From assembly GCA_021791715.1 (NCBI GenBank), contig JAJYWB010000006.1:59594-123593 (forward strand): DNA of 64,000 nucleotides. The letters run 5' to 3'. The notes beneath the pieces were generated by a model. The model did not search any database. It was not told the DNA's origin and worked only from the letters and a program-made list of their open reading frames with translations. The DNA comes from Planctomycetota bacterium. GTDB taxonomy: Bacteria > Planctomycetota > Planctomycetia > Isosphaerales > Isosphaeraceae. A program made the position numbers and the translations under genes. Below are positions 33,210 through 41,467 of this stretch, one piece after another; positions within the stretch are counted from its first letter, which is position 1, and each line of letters starts with the position of its first letter.

Positions 33210-34516
33210 CAGAGCGTTACCCGCCGTGGGACCGAAAAGTTCGCCTCGCCGCGGCCGATCACTCGGACCCGACAGCGCCGTTTTGGTTCCATCCGTCGAC
33301 TCAGTAACAATAGTGAAACCGGACCGGGGAGTCAAAGCCAAACCCCCGCACGAGATCGGAGACCGCGGAATCGAGGACCGGTGGAACCTAGGAACCGCGG
33401 AACCACGGAACCACGGAACGGAAGAACCGAGGAACCGAGGAACCCGAGAATCGAAGACGCACGATCGATCACGCGACGCCGCGAAATTGCATTGTTCCCC
33501 GATCAAGGCTCAATCCACCAAATCCTCGCCTCTCCAAACTGCTCAGCCAAACGCGAGCGCGTGAATATCGAACCCGAATTCGCATCGCAAACCGATCAAA
33601 TCGATCCGCGACGCTCGCTTCTCGAAATCACGCATGAAGAACGAGAATCGCTCGTCTTAAGCGCGTGGTGTCTCGCCCGCTCAATCGCTCGATGATCGCT
33701 TTCGAGCGTGTTCTCATTTCACGACGAGATTGGATTGGATCCAGGCGCGGAATGAAACTCCTAGGAAGCGAGGGGGTCGATTCGCGTCGAGCGATCGAAT
33801 CGTTCGCTACGACCGACGCGCCGACTCCCCCCGCTTCTTTAAACCGAGTGCGAATTGTCAAAGAGCGACACGAACGGCTTTTGCGTTCGGGTCATCAACC
33901 GTTGCGGATTCTGAACGATCGGTCAATCATCGCGAGGGGGCGACCGAACCGAATCGATCGCGCCTCGACGATCGGATTGCCTCGCGACGCGGCGGCGGAC
34001 GAGCGATTTCAACGTAAGATCTTATATCCCATGATGATCGAGAAAAACTGCCGAGCGAAGCCAATCGGATTTTGGATGGTTTGGGTAAACTTTGCCGACG
34101 GATGACGATCGAGCGACGGTTTGTGTGAATCGGCGCATTTTGGGCGGATTGATTCGAGGTTGGGCGAAGTTCGCGCGAACTCGAGGAGTTTTGTGGAGGG
34201 TTTTTGAGCGTCATGATTCGGCCGATTGAAAATTGGGGGTTTTGGGTAACGTTTATTAGGGATCGTTTTGGCGCAATCGTTTAGATTTCGAATCGAGAAT
34301 TTCTCTCTCTATAATAGACGCTCGAGACGGCATTTTATTCGGACAATTTTGGAAATTTTTTCGATTTTTTGGTTTTGGTTTTGCGAGATTAAAATTGAGG
34401 GTTTCGCGAAGCGTGGGGTGATTGCGTTAAGTTTAAGGATTGTGCCCTTAGATAGATTGAATTTATATTTGATAGTGAATCTCATTTTGTTAGCTATGTA
34501 GTCGAAATCTTAAAAA
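33210..34516. other. 1.3-kb region without a recognised gene
   Basis: This region lies upstream of the MMPL gene and of the 3' end of the AAA_13 gene. It contains the GGAACC-type simple repeats (33381-33450), open frames without convincing protein character (e.g. plus strand 33665-34105), and an AT-rich part from about 34250. I see no tRNA, no transposase and no clear promoter. It may be the worn-down border of the defence island that follows. Confidence 0.4.
33381..33450. repeat. Degenerate GGAACCNNG simple repeat
   Basis: About seven units of eight to ten bases built on GGAACC (GGAACCGCG, GGAACCACG, GGAACCGAG). They lie about 170 bases upstream of the MMPL start codon. Function unknown. 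Confidence 0.7.
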
Positions 34517-36808
34517 TCAACGACGAGTAAACTTTATCGTTCTATCGACAAAGCTTTTAAGCTCATTATCATTTATCTCTGCTGTTTCCCATGCAGCGTT
34601 TGTGTCGTGATGGAATCGATTTGCATATTCTATAAGATAATTAAGTGTCTCTACATCTTTCTCCGGAAGAATAGGATCAGATGTTAAGAGTTTTTGTTTA
34701 CATTTATTTAGAAATTGTCCTAGAAGCGATCCCGGTTGAAAATGCTCCGGGTATGCGACTCTAATGAACGCCTCGATATGAGGTCTTATTGCCTCGGCTA
34801 CTTTTCGAGGATCGTCCGTCTGAACAAGCAGATAATTACACATCAGAGTATAACGATGATCATGTTCAGTTAAGCTCTCCGGACTTAAATCCCATCTTAT
34901 TAAATTAGATCCCAGATCGTCTCGAATAATTTTGATTGCTGAAACGTCGCTTCGAACTGGATGATTAGCTAATCGACAGAGAAAAGTTTTGTTGTGTGAA
35001 AGAATAATGACCTGTTTTGAAGATTTTGCCAATCGTCTGATTTCATTGACAGTAGCTAGCGAGCGATGATCGTCGAGACTTGTAACCGGGTCGTCGATGA
35101 CGACAATCTTATCGGCCAAATCACTTTCAAGATCGATCGAGGCGAAGAAAAAGGAAAGGGCTAAAGTATTTCTATCTCCCGAGCTCAATGCGGTACGAAA
35201 AGTCGGATTTCCCGCATCCGGTCTTCCTACTCCGATAGGAATCGATGTATCATTGATCACAGCATTATATTTGCAAAAAGGACCTGTTCTCGAATCCGAA
35301 GCTTCGACCCTTCCTATTTTATAACAGGCATTAAAACGAATAAGGTACTCGTTAACAGTTTTCTCATAGAGTGGAAACACATCATTTCTGTATTTTTTCA
35401 TTTCTTCTTTTAATCGATCTCGTTCCTTCTCCGTCTGAAATTTTGCACGTTTTTCCATCAAGTAATTATCGCATGCTTTGACTACAGAAGTTGTATAACG
35501 TTCACGGGTCCGCTTGAGACTAACAAGTTCAAACTCTAAATCGTTTAAGTTCGAAGATTCTGCATCCTTTATGACTAAGTTTATTGCACTCGCTGTATCT
35601 TTGAGTCTCTTATTCAGCTCGAACACGTCCGAGCAACATTCATGATATCTATTTATAGCATTGACAGTTGATTGAGTGAGCGTGTTGGATTCAAGAGGAG
35701 ATTTTTGCTTATCTTGAAGCTGTTCGATAACGGCATCACGTGCGGCTCGCCATGATTTTGCGGTATCGTCTATATCGATTGAGATTTCAGGTATATCACA
35801 AAACTGAGACCAGAAAGAGCGAAGTTGGTAGTTTTTCCTCATCGACCTATCAAAATAAGCCTGGGCCTGATCACTGTGATTTTGAGAAATCAACACGAGC
35901 TGTTCATCTATATCATGTTTCAGACTCGAATAAGCATCGCTAAAATAAATGCGATAATGCTCGATCATAACTGATCCATCTATGAACTGATCACAGAACG
36001 GACATTTTCCTGATTCATCATAATTTAGACGGTGATATCCTTCAGATATCCAGTTTTCACCTCCCGAGCCAATTCGCTCAAAATGATGTTTAACTTTTTG
36101 AGTCGCATCCGAATCAATACTCGGAAGACCTCTACGGAGCAAATCGTTAAGAGACGACGTATCGAATAACGGTAATCCAATCTCGTCAAATCGAGGTGCG
36201 TCCTTGATTGACAGATGATTTTTCACAGCTTCCATTCGCTGTTCAGCTTCTTTAATTCTGAGATCAATGTCATCAACATTCTGAAGAGAACAAAAAGCGT
36301 CGATATTGAGATCGAATCTTTCAGCCTGAGGAATCTCATTGGCTTTCTTTTTCAGAAGCTGATTATGTTCCTCAATTTTGGCCAAGCATTCCTTCAGCCT
36401 ACGATTGAGATCGACTCCTCGTGAACCGAGAATCAATTCATGGAGATTTTGTCTGTGAGCCGTTTGGACCTCCAATCCAGAACAAACATTATCCTCTACG
36501 AATTGGTCGTCAAAAATGACGATTTCAGGCATTTTCTGATTCCATGAACCTTTTTGATATCTATTTATGTTATTTGGTTCGATACACTCGATGATAACTT
36601 CCGGATCATCGTTCACCGACAGTCGCTTTCTCTCGGTTATATGCTGGGGATCACTAGTCGCCAAGGAACGAAGAATCGCGGTGAGAGTCGTCTTACCTCT
36701 TCCATTTTCAGCGTATATCAGAGTCATCCTTGAAAACGGTATCTTCGATCCCGAGGATACAGAGTGAAATTGGCCGATATTACGAATTAGATTAATATGC
36801 TTAATCAT
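34517..36808 (-). CDS. AAA_13-family (RloC-like) ATPase, probable defence gene
   Basis: A 763-residue SMC/ABC-like ATPase. Walker A is YAENGRGKTTL (Lys39), the ABC signature LSSGDRNTLALS (541-552), and Walker B VVIDDPVTSLDD (569-580), followed by an H-loop SHNKTFL. Two long coiled-coil arms separate them; a Cys-x-x-Cys zinc-hook-like site, KCPFCDQF (Cys269/272), lies between. This is the layout of RloC and its AAA_13 relatives, which act as phage-exclusion factors; in RloC the ATPase controls an anticodon nuclease. I cannot see the nuclease triad with confidence in the last 140 residues, which contain NRFHHDTN near the end. The gene is clearly AT-richer than the bulk of the window, consistent with transfer. 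It sits at the end of a row of restriction and BREX remnants. Confidence 0.75.
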   Translation of the reverse strand: MIKHINLIRNIGQFHSVSSGSKIPFSRMTLIYAENGRGKTTLTAILRSLATSDPQHITERKRLSVNDDPEVIIECIEPNNINRYQKGSWNQKMPEIVIFDDQFVEDNVCSGLEVQTAHRQNLHELILGSRGVDLNRRLKECLAKIEEHNQLLKKKANEIPQAERFDLNIDAFCSLQNVDDIDLRIKEAEQRMEAVKNHLSIKDAPRFDEIGLPLFDTSSLNDLLRRGLPSIDSDATQKVKHHFERIGSGGENWISEGYHRLNYDESGKCPFCDQFIDGSVMIEHYRIYFSDAYSSLKHDIDEQLVLISQNHSDQAQAYFDRSMRKNYQLRSFWSQFCDIPEISIDIDDTAKSWRAARDAVIEQLQDKQKSPLESNTLTQSTVNAINRYHECCSDVFELNKRLKDTASAINLVIKDAESSNLNDLEFELVSLKRTRERYTTSVVKACDNYLMEKRAKFQTEKERDRLKEEMKKYRNDVFPLYEKTVNEYLIRFNACYKIGRVEASDSRTGPFCKYNAVINDTSIPIGVGRPDAGNPTFRTALSSGDRNTLALSFFFASIDLESDLADKIVVIDDPVTSLDDHRSLATVNEIRRLAKSSKQVIILSHNKTFLCRLANHPVRSDVSAIKIIRDDLGSNLIRWDLSPESLTEHDHRYTLMCNYLLVQTDDPRKVAEAIRPHIEAFIRVAYPEHFQPGSLLGQFLNKCKQKLLTSDPILPEKDVETLNYLIEYANRFHHDTNAAWETAEINDNELKSFVDRTIKFTRR

Positions 36809-37010
36809 CTTACCGAGTAATTCTCCAGAGATCGTCAGTCTTTCCTAAAAATTACGTCTCTCTCAATTGGCGTTAATACCATGTTAAACTTCATCAGCCG
36901 AAACCACAATAGAAATCGGCGGACCTAGAGACTAGAAATGTTTCTGTCCGCAACGGACTCAATCCGAGTCGATGGTGAGCGGATTCATGAAGTCTTTCAT
37001 GCTTTTCGTT

Positions 37011-37442
37011 TCACGCATAATTTAGAGAGTCGGGTCGTCCTGATTGATGATCGTCCTGTCTGAGTTGTATTTGCCAACCTGCGTATCGATCTCCAACCAC
37101 CCCCACAGCTTGACGATGAGCCGGCTTGAACTGGGCGAGCAACAGCATTTCGCGCATCCCCAACATCTCGATTCCGTGGCGCATCACATCGAGCGTTCCT
37201 CTCTGATCAATTTGATCGCGCAGCCTCGTCAGCAGCGTCTCGATTGCATGCGATCCGTGGTTCTTTTCGATCACATCCCAGGATTTAGGCTGCGTGGACC
37301 GCACCCATGCCTGCACGTCTTCGGGGAACAAGGCGCGTGCGCGATCGTATTTCGCCGCGTCGTCTAATTCGTACAACCATCCGTTAGACTTAAGGTGTTC
37401 GCAGATCTCGATTTCGAGATGGATTACCGGATGAGATCCCAT
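37011..37442 (-). pseudogene. hsdR: N-terminal fragment of a type I restriction endonuclease HsdR
   Basis: The first 105 or so residues match the start of HsdR: IHLEIEICEHLKSNGWLYEL, YDRARALFPEDVQAWVRSTQ, HGSHAIETLLTRLRDQI, LDVMRHGIEMLGMREMLLLA and QFKP. A normal HsdR is about 1000 residues; here the homology ends abruptly at QFKPA and a short unrelated tail leads to a stop. The nuclease and helicase domains are absent, and no matching remainder is found nearby. It is a deletion remnant of a type I restriction system whose HsdS tail survives at 38.7 kb. Confidence 0.75.
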
Positions 37443-37819
37443 CCGAAGCGTCTCCTCTCGATGACCCGGTCGATGCGTCCGTTTCGGTCGGCTTGAACTC
37501 TATAACGACTAGTAATTTCAAGACTTAAGCTTTATAGAATGCGGAAGCGACGGAGCATACCCATAGCGAAGGCTCGACTGTGCTACACCACACACAAAGT
37601 GTTTTGTCTGTGGCGAAACCCGGTTTGGACACAGACATCGGGCTTTGTCTGTATCCTATCAGATACAATCCGCAAGACGATTCTATCACCCTTGAGTCCT
37701 AGGGATAAAAGGCCGATCGCGATCGTAATTGGCAGCTCCCTCTTACACTTATACCAGGACATTGCGGTCGATATACTCTCAGATTATGATATCGAATACG
37801 ATATCTTTGTATCGAATCA
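37443..37819. other. Gap between hsdR remnant and GIY-YIG gene
   Basis: A 377-bp AT-rich stretch with no open frame that looks like a protein and no recognisable RNA. It lies between two restriction-related genes and may be deletion scar. Confidence 0.4.
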
Positions 37820-38689
37820 TCACGTCTCGTTATGTGGTTGGCGTATCAGAGCATCGAGTGTATTGCCTTCCTTCGTCTTCCACTCAGTCCATCCATTCGC
37901 CGGTCGGCCGATGAGGACCATCGCCGCCATACTCGGCGACTTGAACAGATGATCTTTCTCAAAGATCACTTTCTCTCCGTCCTCACGCATCACGCCAGAC
38001 TGCAGTAGATTGATCCGGTATTGTTCTGCCGCGGTGCCGACGAAGGATGGAACGCTCTCCTTACGGCCGACGGAATCTTTCAGAACGACAAACCCTTCTG
38101 GGGTATATAAACCAATACCATCTGATCCCGGGGCTTTGCAGTAAAGCATTTCGTCCGCGTGCGACGAAGCGTCGGGCTTAACGACTGCATCAAAAACTGG
38201 ATACCCGAGCGTAGCGAGCAAAACTTGGCCGGTTTCAAAGATCTCCAGACAGTCGGCCTCCAGTGGCGCCGGCGTGTGTGGTTTGGATCCTCTCGTGCCG
38301 TTCTGATTCACATATCTGGCAGCCTTCGACGCGATCTGAAGCGAGTGCCATTCCAAAAAGAGCGTATGGGTTTGTGTCAAACTGTTTGTGAGTGAAATCA
38401 ATACGAGGGCACGCTGCCAGAAATCCTTCTCTTTGTTGTGGTTGATCAGGCGGGAGCGAAGATCTCCGGTTTGTCCGATATATACCTTCTGCTCAGTCCC
38501 GTCTTCAGCCTCACCGAACAGGAAATAGAGTGCCACTTGATTGCTTTCGGGCATATCGAGAAAGTCCTGCAAAAGACTGCGTGGGACCTCGATTAACCGA
38601 ACGATCCGCGTGGTGATCTCCGCGACTCGGATACCACGGGCATCGCCGCCGGGCAGGTAGATCTGGATTGTCTTCGGTCTCATGCTCAT
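37820..38689 (-). CDS. GIY-YIG nuclease-domain protein with DUF4357
   Basis: A 289-residue protein whose ATG (38689; a second at 38683) overlaps the stop of the preceding PglZ-HsdS frame as ATGA. Residues of about 50-125 form a GIY-YIG domain: YFLFGEAEDG, KVYIGQTGDLRSRLINHNKE, DFWQRALVLIS and EWHSLQIA, with the Tyr, Arg and Glu of the nuclease site in place. The C-terminal part is a DUF4357-like domain (GFVVLKDSVGRKE ... LFKSPSMAAMVLIGRPANGW). This combination is typically encoded in type I restriction-modification loci. It seems intact although its neighbours are broken, so it could still be translated by coupling. Confidence 0.8.
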   Translation of the reverse strand: MSMRPKTIQIYLPGGDARGIRVAEITTRIVRLIEVPRSLLQDFLDMPESNQVALYFLFGEAEDGTEQKVYIGQTGDLRSRLINHNKEKDFWQRALVLISLTNSLTQTHTLFLEWHSLQIASKAARYVNQNGTRGSKPHTPAPLEADCLEIFETGQVLLATLGYPVFDAVVKPDASSHADEMLYCKAPGSDGIGLYTPEGFVVLKDSVGRKESVPSFVGTAAEQYRINLLQSGVMREDGEKVIFEKDHLFKSPSMAAMVLIGRPANGWTEWKTKEGNTLDALIRQPHNET

Positions 38690-40185
38690 GCCGCCTCCTC
38701 CGATTTCCCTAGACCGAAAGCATTGATCTTACCCGTGACGGCGGAGGAGATCAAGGCCGTTCGGCGTTCTTGGAGGAGGTCGATGGCGCGCCGGGCTTCG
38801 GCGATGAGGGAATCCATCTTCTCAGTCTCACTGTCAAGAAAATAAGAAATCATGATTTGCTCTGAGATAGGCGGAATCGCTAAGGCAACGTTGTCGATTT
38901 CATACTGTCCGAGACCAACTCGCGTGAGTCCGGTCGAAAGAGTCTCAAAGAAAGAATTAGCATATACAGAATCAAAAAATCTTTTCATAAATTCTCCAGA
39001 AGTATGAGGCGTCGGCCTCTCCACAGGTAAGCTCTCGGGATTACCAGCCCCCGGTCGCCGGACGTCGGGAACCCAGGCGGAGCACGCGCGCGAACCGCGA
39101 CGCCGTGACGTCACGGGTCTAACGTGATCGATCAAACGCTCCTTCACGCGACGCCTGGCTTCGTGAGCGTACTCCAGGCAAAGGCGGACGGCCTCTTTGT
39201 CGTATTCCTCGTTGGGATAGAGCAATTTCAGCAGTCCCGAGACCGTATGCTTGACGGCGATCCGTTTCTCGACCGCAAGGAACGTCATCACATTGAGTAG
39301 CTGGTCGATCTCCATGTTCGGCAAATGTTCATCGATCTTGAGAACAGCAGCCGCTTCCGCCGAGAGCCGGTCGTAACTGGCGCCCTTGCTGTTGCTATCG
39401 CGCCACTGAGCCAGGCACACGACGGCGTTTGAACAGCCGTTTCTCGGCGGCAGCAGGCCACGGAAAGACTGGGGGACGTCTCCCTTCAGGTGATGTGCAT
39501 AATCCGTGATCACGAGCCTGAGCGGGAACTTCTGAAGAGTCGGGTTTTCTTCCTCGTAACCGAAGGTCGATTTGATCATCTGCCGGAAGGGGGTGTCGAG
39601 GTCGAACTTCTCGATCTGGCCCCAGATCGCCGGGGGATTATCGAGGTCGATCTCGCTCCCCGACTCGGTCGAGGCGTGGAAGATTGTCCGTACCAGATTA
39701 AAGAGTTCCGGTTGGTCTGCCTTGGCGACCACGGCGATCATCTTGCGGTCGAGATCCCCCGCGACGTCGTCGGGCGCGATCAGATTCTTGATCTTCTGGA
39801 GCCTTTCCTTGGAGTCGAAGAACTTGCGGCGGTCCGCGAAGTGGGCTCGGAGGTGCTGATTCACCAACCCCAATTCTTGAAGCAAGATGCTCGCTTTATC
39901 CGCCCGGAAGCTCCGGCTATAGAGACGGATGTCGAGCAGCCAGTCGTCTTCGTATTCTGGTTCCTCGGCCGGCGAGTAGAGGAGGAATTTTCCGTTCGGT
40001 TCCTCCCGTTCCAGGCGGATCTTGGCTTCGAGCGCCTCGATCTGATCAAGCCGGAGGGTCGTCTCGCCTTCGACCATGACGAACGGTAAAGTGCACTGGA
40101 ACTCCTTTTCTGGGTCGTTCCAAAAGACGATGCGCTCCCCTTCCTCGTTGAAAAGACGCTCTAACGCCGTATGGATTTGGTTCAG
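38686..40185 (-). pseudogene. pglZ: Chimera: N-terminal part of BREX PglZ fused to C-terminal part of HsdS
   Basis: The first ~320 codons match PglZ of BREX type 1: QIHTALERLFNEEGERIVFW and NDPEKEF, then KFLLYSPAEEPEYEDDWLLD, LRLVITDYAHHLKGDVP and CLAQWRDS. PglZ homology begins at 40185, but the codon there is CTG; the first in-frame ATG (40077) lies 36 codons later, inside the conserved region, so the start appears lost. From about residue 350 of the ATG-started frame, the sequence switches to the end of a type I specificity subunit: ANSFFETLSTGLTRVGLGQY, LAIPPISEQIMISYFLDSET, RRTALISSAVTGKI. The alkaline-phosphatase-like core of PglZ and the recognition domains of HsdS are missing. One open frame spans the junction. 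Confidence 0.8.
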
Positions 40186-40397
40186 GTTGCTGATGGCTTT
40201 TCGACGCCGAGAAGGATCTTGACCTCGCTCAATGAAACGCAGGCCGCGGACGCCTCGTCGGCTTTCGCCTCGCGTAAATCGATGAGGTCGGCGGCGTCGG
40301 CCAGAACCTCTTGGAGGGCGACAAACTCCTCGTAGGGGATCACGGCGAACTCTTTCTTGCCGTCTTTGGTCAGGAATTCAGGATGAAGCGATATCAT
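40182..40397 (-). CDS. Antitoxin of a RelE-type pair
   Basis: A 71-residue acidic protein 12 bases downstream of the RelE-type toxin gene. HPEFLTKDGKKEFAVIPYEE followed by a helical, acidic LADAADLIDLREAKADEASA segment fits Phd/RelB-like small antitoxins. Its stop TGA overlaps the former start of pglZ (CTGA). Order is toxin first, antitoxin second, as in HigBA-type pairs. Confidence 0.7.
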   Translation of the reverse strand: MISLHPEFLTKDGKKEFAVIPYEEFVALQEVLADAADLIDLREAKADEASAACVSLSEVKILLGVEKPSAT

Positions 40398-40409
40398 TTA
40401 TTTGATCCT

Positions 40410-40661
40410 TTATGGGTTGTAGGCGTCCGAGCGATGCTTCACTCGATAGATGATGACTTTATCCGATTCGATCTCAAAGAGAATTCGGTAATCGCCGACT
40501 CGCAGGCGATACTCGGGGGTGAAGTCGGTGAGCCGCTTCACATCGCCCGCCAGGTCGGTGCGAAGCGACTCGATCTTCTCGACGATCCGCTGAGCCAGCG
40601 AATTGGGGATGGACTGAAGATCTTTGATCGCCCGTGGCTTGAACATGATCTCGTACGTCAT
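40410..40661 (-). CDS. RelE/ParE-family toxin
   Basis: An 83-residue basic protein with the RelE fold pattern: MTYEIMFKPRAIKDLQSIPN, then helices (LAQRIVEKIESL), DVKRLTDFTPEYRLRVGDYR and a final strand ILFEIESDKVIIYRVKHRSD. RelE toxins cleave mRNA on the ribosome. The start codon overlaps the stop of the preceding pglX fragment as ATGA, so the toxin was once translationally coupled to the BREX methyltransferase. Confidence 0.85.
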   Translation of the reverse strand: MTYEIMFKPRAIKDLQSIPNSLAQRIVEKIESLRTDLAGDVKRLTDFTPEYRLRVGDYRILFEIESDKVIIYRVKHRSDAYNP

Positions 40662-40813
40662 TCATCCTCATCCTTTGCGCCGCGGACCGTCTTGACCTCG
40701 GCGAGGAGGTCGCCGAACTTGCCGTAGTTCACTTTCACGCCGTCGTCGAGGTCGAGGCTGATTTTCCGCTCGGCGGCGTGCTTGAGCTTTTCCTCGAAGA
40801 TGAGTGTACTGGT
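40658..40813 (-). pseudogene. pglX: C-terminal fragment of BREX methyltransferase PglX
   Basis: On the minus strand, the last ~50 codons before the relE start encode FEEKLKHAAERKISLDLDD, then GVKVNYGKFGDLLAEVK and an acidic end. This matches the C-terminus of PglX, the adenine methyltransferase of BREX type 1, where the DLDDGVKVNYxKFG block is characteristic. An in-frame stop at 40814-40816 closes the frame upstream and the rest of the gene (about 1100 residues) is gone. The order pglX then pglZ matches intact BREX operons. Confidence 0.7.
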
Positions 40814-41467
40814 TCAGCGGCAAACGAAGTTTCAAGGTCATCGATTCTACGTACCGATTCGGCGCTTTCTCGCCAATCCCGATGTGGAAAATGGAGGACT
40901 TCACGCCGACCCCCCATCGGTCTTGGCCGGCGGATCGGCGCTCGGGTCGTGTCGCCACGTCGCCCTATCCTCCGCCCGATTCCATGCAATCTTATTGAAT
41001 GCGACTCGCATCAACAAGATGCCGCCTCCCCATTATCCCGCTTTCTTCTCCCCCTGACGCTTGCCCCGGCGACGTTCACGCGCGGCTGCCGGCTTCGCAT
41101 CCCGCTGTTCCCAGATCTCATTTTATATTTATTAGCATATTTTATTATTTTTAAATATGCGAATGTGCCGTCAAACCCCTCCGCTATTTCATTTTCCACA
41201 TAACGCGCCGTGAATCGAATCGCATCGTCCAGGCACAATGGCGTTCCCGGTCGAATGCAATCCTCCTTGAGCGATCGCCGCCGACGTTCGATCCCATGTC
41301 AGACGAAACCTCTCAAAAAGCCTTCATTCTCCGCTTCAAAAAAAATCCGCCGACCCTGTTGACTCGCCTTGGCGTGATCGTTATCATTCAACCGTTTTGA
41401 CCGCTTCAGTCTTCTTGTCGTGCTCCTTCACTAACCAACTGTGAGATCAACCGGACGGAGAAGCGCC
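40814..41467. other. Gap between the BREX remnants and the surface-protein cassette
   Basis: About 650 bp. Short open frames exist on both strands (e.g. minus 41011-41238) but none resembles a protein I know and none has a convincing start. The stretch probably contains the deletion edge of the BREX locus and the promoter of the DUF1573 gene. Confidence 0.4.

Noticed and set aside
32631..33695. Plus-strand open frame of 354 codons
   Set aside because: It lies opposite the MMPL transporter gene and continues through the GGAACC repeats; its residue composition is that of an antisense shadow.
33665..34105. Plus-strand open frame of 146 codons in the long gap before the AAA_13 gene
   Set aside because: No recognisable motif, no ribosome binding site, and a residue composition dominated by Arg/Ser/Ile from CGATCG-rich DNA, as in other chance frames here.
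40668..40989. Minus-strand frames overlapping the pglX fragment
   Set aside because: They are out of frame with the PglX homology and give Arg/Pro-rich nonsense sequence.
41011..41238. Minus-strand frame in the gap after the BREX remnants
   Set aside because: Short, no homology recognised; could be a gene scrap but cannot be supported.
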